DNA of 64,000 bases. Origin: CALNXN01 sp942490645 (GTDB taxonomy: Bacteria > Pseudomonadota > Alphaproteobacteria > Rhodobacterales > Rhodobacteraceae). This document shows, piece after piece, positions 60,406-64,000 of the stretch; position 1 is the first letter of the stretch; the number at the start of each line of letters is the position of its first letter. The position numbers and the translations under genes are program-made. Where the stretch lies: assembly GCA_942490645.1 (NCBI GenBank), contig CALNXN010000012.1, forward strand, positions 27,035-91,034. Reading direction: 5' to 3'. The notes under the pieces are model-generated. The model was not told where the DNA came from, did no database searches, and was given only the letters and a program-made list of their open reading frames with translations.

Positions 60406-61364
60406 TGGCTGACACAACCCTGCAAAAACCCGCCGAACCGGCCAAGGACAAATCCCGCTTTGCCGTCGCGATGGAGAGCGATTTCATCTACCAGTTCAAG
60501 AAATCGCCCGTGGCCGTCGTGTCCTTTGTGGTGGTTTTGATCATGGTGTTGGGCGCAATCTTTGCGCCGCTGTTCGCGCCCTACAATCCGTTTGATCCCG
60601 CATCGCTAAACCTGATGAACGGGTTTTCCAGACCGATGGAGCCCAACGCCTTTACCGGTGATGTGTTCTGGCTCGGCACCGACGATCAGGGCCGCGATGT
60701 GTTCTCCACGATATTATATGGCATGCGTATTTCGCTCTTTGTCGGGGCGGCGGCCGTTCTTTTTGCCATGGTACTCGGCATCACGCTGGGGTTGCTTGCG
60801 GGCTACGTCGGCGGCTGGACCGAGACGATCATCATGCGCACGGCCGATGTGCAGCTGACCTTTCCCGCGATCCTCGTGGCGATGCTGATCTTTGGTGTGG
60901 CCAAGGGTGTGACCCCTGTAGAATACCGAGATCAAATGGCGATCTGGGTGCTGATCATTGCCATCGGGCTGTCGGATTGGGTGCAATTCGCACGCGTTGT
61001 GCGCGGGGCCACACTGGTGGAAAAGAACAAGGAATATGTGCAGGCCGCGCGTCTGATCGGGCGGACAAGCCCCGCGATCATGCTGCGCCATATCCTGCCC
61101 AATGTATTGTCGCCGGTGCTGGTGATCGCCACGATTTCCTTGGCCTTGGCGATCATCGCCGAAGCCACGCTCAGCTTTCTAGGCGTCGGCGCGCCACCCA
61201 CCCAGCCGTCACTGGGCACCCTCATCCGCATTGGTCAGGGGTTCCTGTTCTCTGGCGAATGGTGGATCTTGCTGTTCCCGGCGGTGACCCTTCTGACACT
61301 AGCACTTAGCGTCAACCTACTGGGCGACTGGCTACGCGATGCGCTGAATCCGAGGTTGCGGTAA
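60405..61364 (+). CDS. ABC transporter permease (DppC type)
   Basis: A 319-residue permease with an N-terminal cytoplasmic extension, about six helices, VFWLGTDDQGRDVFSTILYG and the EAA-type region ATLSFLGVGAPPTQPSLGTL. It partners the preceding DppB-type subunit. One-base overlaps on both sides show a tight operon. Confidence 0.94.
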   Translation: MADTTLQKPAEPAKDKSRFAVAMESDFIYQFKKSPVAVVSFVVVLIMVLGAIFAPLFAPYNPFDPASLNLMNGFSRPMEPNAFTGDVFWLGTDDQGRDVFSTILYGMRISLFVGAAAVLFAMVLGITLGLLAGYVGGWTETIIMRTADVQLTFPAILVAMLIFGVAKGVTPVEYRDQMAIWVLIIAIGLSDWVQFARVVRGATLVEKNKEYVQAARLIGRTSPAIMLRHILPNVLSPVLVIATISLALAIIAEATLSFLGVGAPPTQPSLGTLIRIGQGFLFSGEWWILLFPAVTLLTLALSVNLLGDWLRDALNPRLR

Positions 61365-62335
61365 TGGCTCAACCTGTCCTCTCCATCCGTGACCTCACCG
61401 TCGATATCCCCACACGCCATGGAATTCTGCGGCCAGTCGATGGTGTCTCTTATGACATAGCCCCCGGCGAAATCCTCGGTGTGGTCGGCGAATCCGGTGC
61501 GGGCAAATCCATGGCCGGGAATGCTGTGATTGGCCTTCTCAGCCCGCCTGCGCATATCTCCAGCGGAGAGATTTGGCTGAATGGCGCGCGGATTGACAAC
61601 CTCAGCGGCGAAGACATGCGCCGCCTGCGGGGCAAGCAGATCGGGATGGTGTTTCAGGACCCGTTGACCTCGCTCAACCCGTTGCTGCGCATCGGGGATC
61701 AGCTAACCGAAACGATGCTGGCGCATTTGGATATCAGCCGGGCTGAGGCGGACAAGCGCGCGGTTGCGGCCCTCGAAGAGGTCGGCATTCCGGGTGCGGC
61801 GGAACGGGTGGGCAGTTACCCGCACGAATTTTCCGGCGGGATGCGCCAAAGGGTCGTGATCGCGCTCGCCTTATGTGCCGAGCCGTCGCTGATTATTGCA
61901 GATGAGCCGACAACGGCGCTTGATGTATCCGTGCAGGCCCAAATCATCGCTTTACTGAAAAAGCTGTGTCGCGAGCGCGGCACGGCCGTGATGCTGATCA
62001 CCCACGATATGGGCGTGATCGCCGAGGCCGCAGACCGCGTGGCCGTTATGTACGCGGGCCGTCTGGCCGAATTGGGACCGGTGCGCGATGTGCTAACCCA
62101 GCCGCACCACCCTTATACCGACGGGTTGATGGGGTCGACGCCGCTGGCCTCGCGCGGCAAGGACCGGTTGCATCAAATCCCCGGCGCAATGCCGCGTCTG
62201 GATGCGCTGCCACAAGGGTGTGCGTTTCATCCGCGTTGCCCCTACGCGCAGGAAAAATGCCGCGCCGATCCGCGCCCAGTGCTTGATGGTGCAGCAGCTT
62301 GCTGGTTCCCGTTGAAACGTGAAGAGGTGGCTTAA
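61364..62335 (+). CDS. Peptide ABC transporter ATPase (DppD type)
   Basis: A 323-residue ATPase. Walker A GESGAGKSM, signature FSGGMRQR, Walker B LIIADEPTTALD and the C-terminal GCAFHPRCPYAQEKC, whose cysteines bind an iron-sulfur cluster in this family, are all present. It works as a heterodimer with the next gene product. Confidence 0.94.
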   Translation: MAQPVLSIRDLTVDIPTRHGILRPVDGVSYDIAPGEILGVVGESGAGKSMAGNAVIGLLSPPAHISSGEIWLNGARIDNLSGEDMRRLRGKQIGMVFQDPLTSLNPLLRIGDQLTETMLAHLDISRAEADKRAVAALEEVGIPGAAERVGSYPHEFSGGMRQRVVIALALCAEPSLIIADEPTTALDVSVQAQIIALLKKLCRERGTAVMLITHDMGVIAEAADRVAVMYAGRLAELGPVRDVLTQPHHPYTDGLMGSTPLASRGKDRLHQIPGAMPRLDALPQGCAFHPRCPYAQEKCRADPRPVLDGAAACWFPLKREEVA

Positions 62336-63297
62336 TGGGGCTGGTGAATATCGCCCATCTGACACGAATTTTCGACGTGTCGAAACCCTGGCTCAACCGC
62401 GTTGTAGAACGCCGCGCCAAGGCGTTTTTGACGGCCGTTTCCGATGTGAGTTTCGAGATCGAGGAAAAGACCGTCTATGCGCTGGTTGGCGAATCCGGAT
62501 CGGGTAAATCGACCATCGGCAAGATGCTGGTGGGGCTTTTGGGGCCATCCAAGGGCAGCGTTGAAATTCGCGGCGTTGATCTGGCACGCGAGACGGATGC
62601 CGCCAAAGTCGATGCGGTGCGCGCCGAAATCCAGATGATCTTTCAGGATCCTTATGCCTCGCTCAATCCGCGCTGGCGGGTGCGTGACATCATTGCAGAA
62701 CCCGTGGCCGCGCGGGGTGGCGCAACCGAAGGGCTGGCCGAGAAGCTGCTGGAACAGGTCGGCTTGTCGGCACGGGATGCGGGCAAATTTCCGCATGAGT
62801 TTTCTGGCGGCCAGAGGCAACGCATCTGTATTGCGCGCGCGCTGGCGTCCGAGCCAAAACTGATCGTCTGCGATGAGCCAACAAGCGCACTTGATGTCTC
62901 GGTTCAGGCTCAGGTCTTGAACCTGATGAGCGATCTCAAGGACGAGTTTGGCCTGACGTACCTGTTCATCAGCCACGATCTGACGGTGGTGCAACACATG
63001 GCTGACCGGATTGGCGTGCTTTATCTGGGGCGGTTGGTCGAAGAGGCTGGCCCGGACGCCTTGTTCGATGATCCCAAACACCCCTATACGCAAATGCTGC
63101 TGGCCGCCGCGCCGCAGCTGGGCAATTTCGGACGCGATGTGCCGCCGCCCACAGGTGAAATCCCTGATCCTATCAACCCACCGACGGGCTGCGCCTATCA
63201 TCCGCGATGTCCGCTGGCCGAAGGGATTTGCAGTCAGGAACGGCCGGAAATGCGCATGGTCCGCGGCGCGCGCGTGGCGTGTCATATGGCAGAATGA
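62335..63297 (+). CDS. Peptide ABC transporter ATPase (DppF type)
   Basis: A 320-residue ATPase with Walker A GESGSGKST, signature FSGGQRQR, Walker B LIVCDEPTSALD and a C-terminal CAYHPRCPLAEGIC. It is the second ATPase of the transporter. Its stop overlaps the start of the CoA-transferase gene (ATGA), so that enzyme may act on the imported compound. Confidence 0.94.
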   Translation: MGLVNIAHLTRIFDVSKPWLNRVVERRAKAFLTAVSDVSFEIEEKTVYALVGESGSGKSTIGKMLVGLLGPSKGSVEIRGVDLARETDAAKVDAVRAEIQMIFQDPYASLNPRWRVRDIIAEPVAARGGATEGLAEKLLEQVGLSARDAGKFPHEFSGGQRQRICIARALASEPKLIVCDEPTSALDVSVQAQVLNLMSDLKDEFGLTYLFISHDLTVVQHMADRIGVLYLGRLVEEAGPDALFDDPKHPYTQMLLAAAPQLGNFGRDVPPPTGEIPDPINPPTGCAYHPRCPLAEGICSQERPEMRMVRGARVACHMAE

Positions 63298-64000
63298 GCG
63301 GCCCACTTGCGTCGCTGAAGGTGGTGGAATTCACCGGGTTGGGGCCTGCGCCGTTGGCTGGGCAATTGCTGGCTGATATGGGCGCGGATGTGGTGACCAT
63401 AGACCGTGCGTCGGCGCCAGCGGACCCAACGGACATCAACCGGCGTGGCAAGCGGTCTGTTGCGGTGAACCTGAAATCGCCCAAAGGTCTGGAGATTACG
63501 CGGCGCCTGATTGCACAGTCCGATGTGCTGATCGAAGGGTTTCGACCCGGCGTGATGGAGCGGTTGGGCCTTGGCCCCGAAGACTGCCCGGAGACGCTGA
63601 TCTACGCGCGAATGACCGGCTGGGGGCAGGATGGCCCATGGGCGCAGACCGCTGGACATGACATCAATTACCTCGCCATGACCGGCGCGCTCCATGCGAT
63701 GGGCACGGCGGATGCCGCACCGGTGCCGCCGCTCAATCTGGTGGCGGATTTCGGGGGCGGCACGATGTTTTTGATCTTTGGCATCCTCAGTGCCGTGATC
63801 GAGCGCGGCGTTTCCGGAAAAGGGCAGGTTGTCGATGCCGCAATGATCGATGGGGTGCCTGCTATAATGGGCCTTATCCACGGAATGCTCGCGCGGGGGT
63901 TTTGGTCGGAACGTCGTGGTGCCAATTGGCTGGATGGGGCCGCCCCATTTTATCGGTGCTACACTTGCAAGGATGGTAAATACATCTCGGTTGGCGCGCT
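63294..64000 (+). CDS. CaiB/BaiF family CoA-transferase / alpha-methylacyl-CoA racemase (partial)
   Basis: The first 235 codons of a gene cut by the window end. LKVVEFTGLGPAPLAGQLLADMGADVVTID and KRSVAVNLKSPKGLEITRRL are typical of family III CoA-transferases. GWGQDGPWAQTAGHDINYLAMTGALHAMG, with the histidine and aspartate pair, is closer to alpha-methylacyl-CoA racemase. It would interconvert 2-methylacyl-CoA epimers or move CoA between acids. It is translationally coupled to the transporter ATPase gene. Confidence 0.9.
   Translation, partial: MSGPLASLKVVEFTGLGPAPLAGQLLADMGADVVTIDRASAPADPTDINRRGKRSVAVNLKSPKGLEITRRLIAQSDVLIEGFRPGVMERLGLGPEDCPETLIYARMTGWGQDGPWAQTAGHDINYLAMTGALHAMGTADAAPVPPLNLVADFGGGTMFLIFGILSAVIERGVSGKGQVVDAAMIDGVPAIMGLIHGMLARGFWSERRGANWLDGAAPFYRCYTCKDGKYISVGA

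Noticed and set aside
1..64000. CRISPR arrays, tRNA or rRNA genes, and insertion sequences
   Set aside because: No regularly spaced direct repeats, no cloverleaf-like or rRNA sequence and no transposase or terminal inverted repeats were noticed on reading both strands.

Overview
The window is a 64 kb piece of DNA from an aerobic anoxygenic phototroph of the Roseobacter group (Rhodobacteraceae). The evidence is gene content and order: a nearly complete photosynthesis gene cluster (PGC) with the oxygen-dependent cyclase AcsF, a tetraheme PufC, spheroidenone-type carotenoid genes including crtA and tspO, and no pucBA (LH2) genes. A replication/partition module (DnaA-like replicase, ParA, ParB) sits inside the PGC, between cycA and bchO. 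A plasmid or chromid-borne PGC is therefore likely, as reported for Roseobacter litoralis and Sulfitobacter guttiformis; integration of a former plasmid into a chromosome is the alternative.

Layout. 1-8320 (+): end of bchL, bchM, lhaA, puhABC, a small conserved ORF, acsF, puhE, hemA and cycA, closed by a strong terminator. 8381-9476: a decayed gene and an NTF2-like gene. 9528-13116: replicase (-), origin-like intergenic region, parA and parB (+). 13160-17443 (-): bchO, bchD, bchI, crtA. 17546-30649: crtIB and tspO (+), crtC and crtD (-), crtE, crtF, bchCXYZ (+). 30646-36773 (+): pufQBALMC and dxs. 36825-64000: no photosynthesis genes. Instead there are two oligopeptide-type ABC systems, an unusual collection of amide/peptide hydrolases (P1 peptidase, M20 deacylase, creatininase family, deacetylase family), oxidoreductases, acetyltransferases, a YihY membrane protein, a stand-alone glutamate-synthase-like protein and a truncated CoA-transferase.

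How it works together. HemA and Dxs feed 5-aminolevulinate and isoprenoid precursors. BchM, AcsF, BchIDO, BchXYZ and BchC are steps to bacteriochlorophyll a. CrtE, B, I, C, D, F and A make spheroidene/spheroidenone. LhaA and PuhBCE assemble LH1 (PufBA) around the reaction centre (PufLM, PuhA), and PufC and CycA return electrons. Three pairs of TGT-N12-ACA sites (PpsR/CrtJ consensus) lie upstream of crtA/crtI, crtD/crtE and bchC.

Most notable points. (1) Eight copies of the 16-bp palindrome TGTCCCCGCGGGGACA (one with a mismatch) lie within 4.6 kb around parAB, and six of them are inside coding sequence, including bchD (three) and bchO (one). They look like ParB sites built into photosynthesis genes. 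(2) bchD, crtD and bchY each carry an apparent +1 frameshift, so either the pathway is broken or the sequence has indel errors. (3) The cycA ribosome-binding site lies in a perfect 11-bp inverted repeat.
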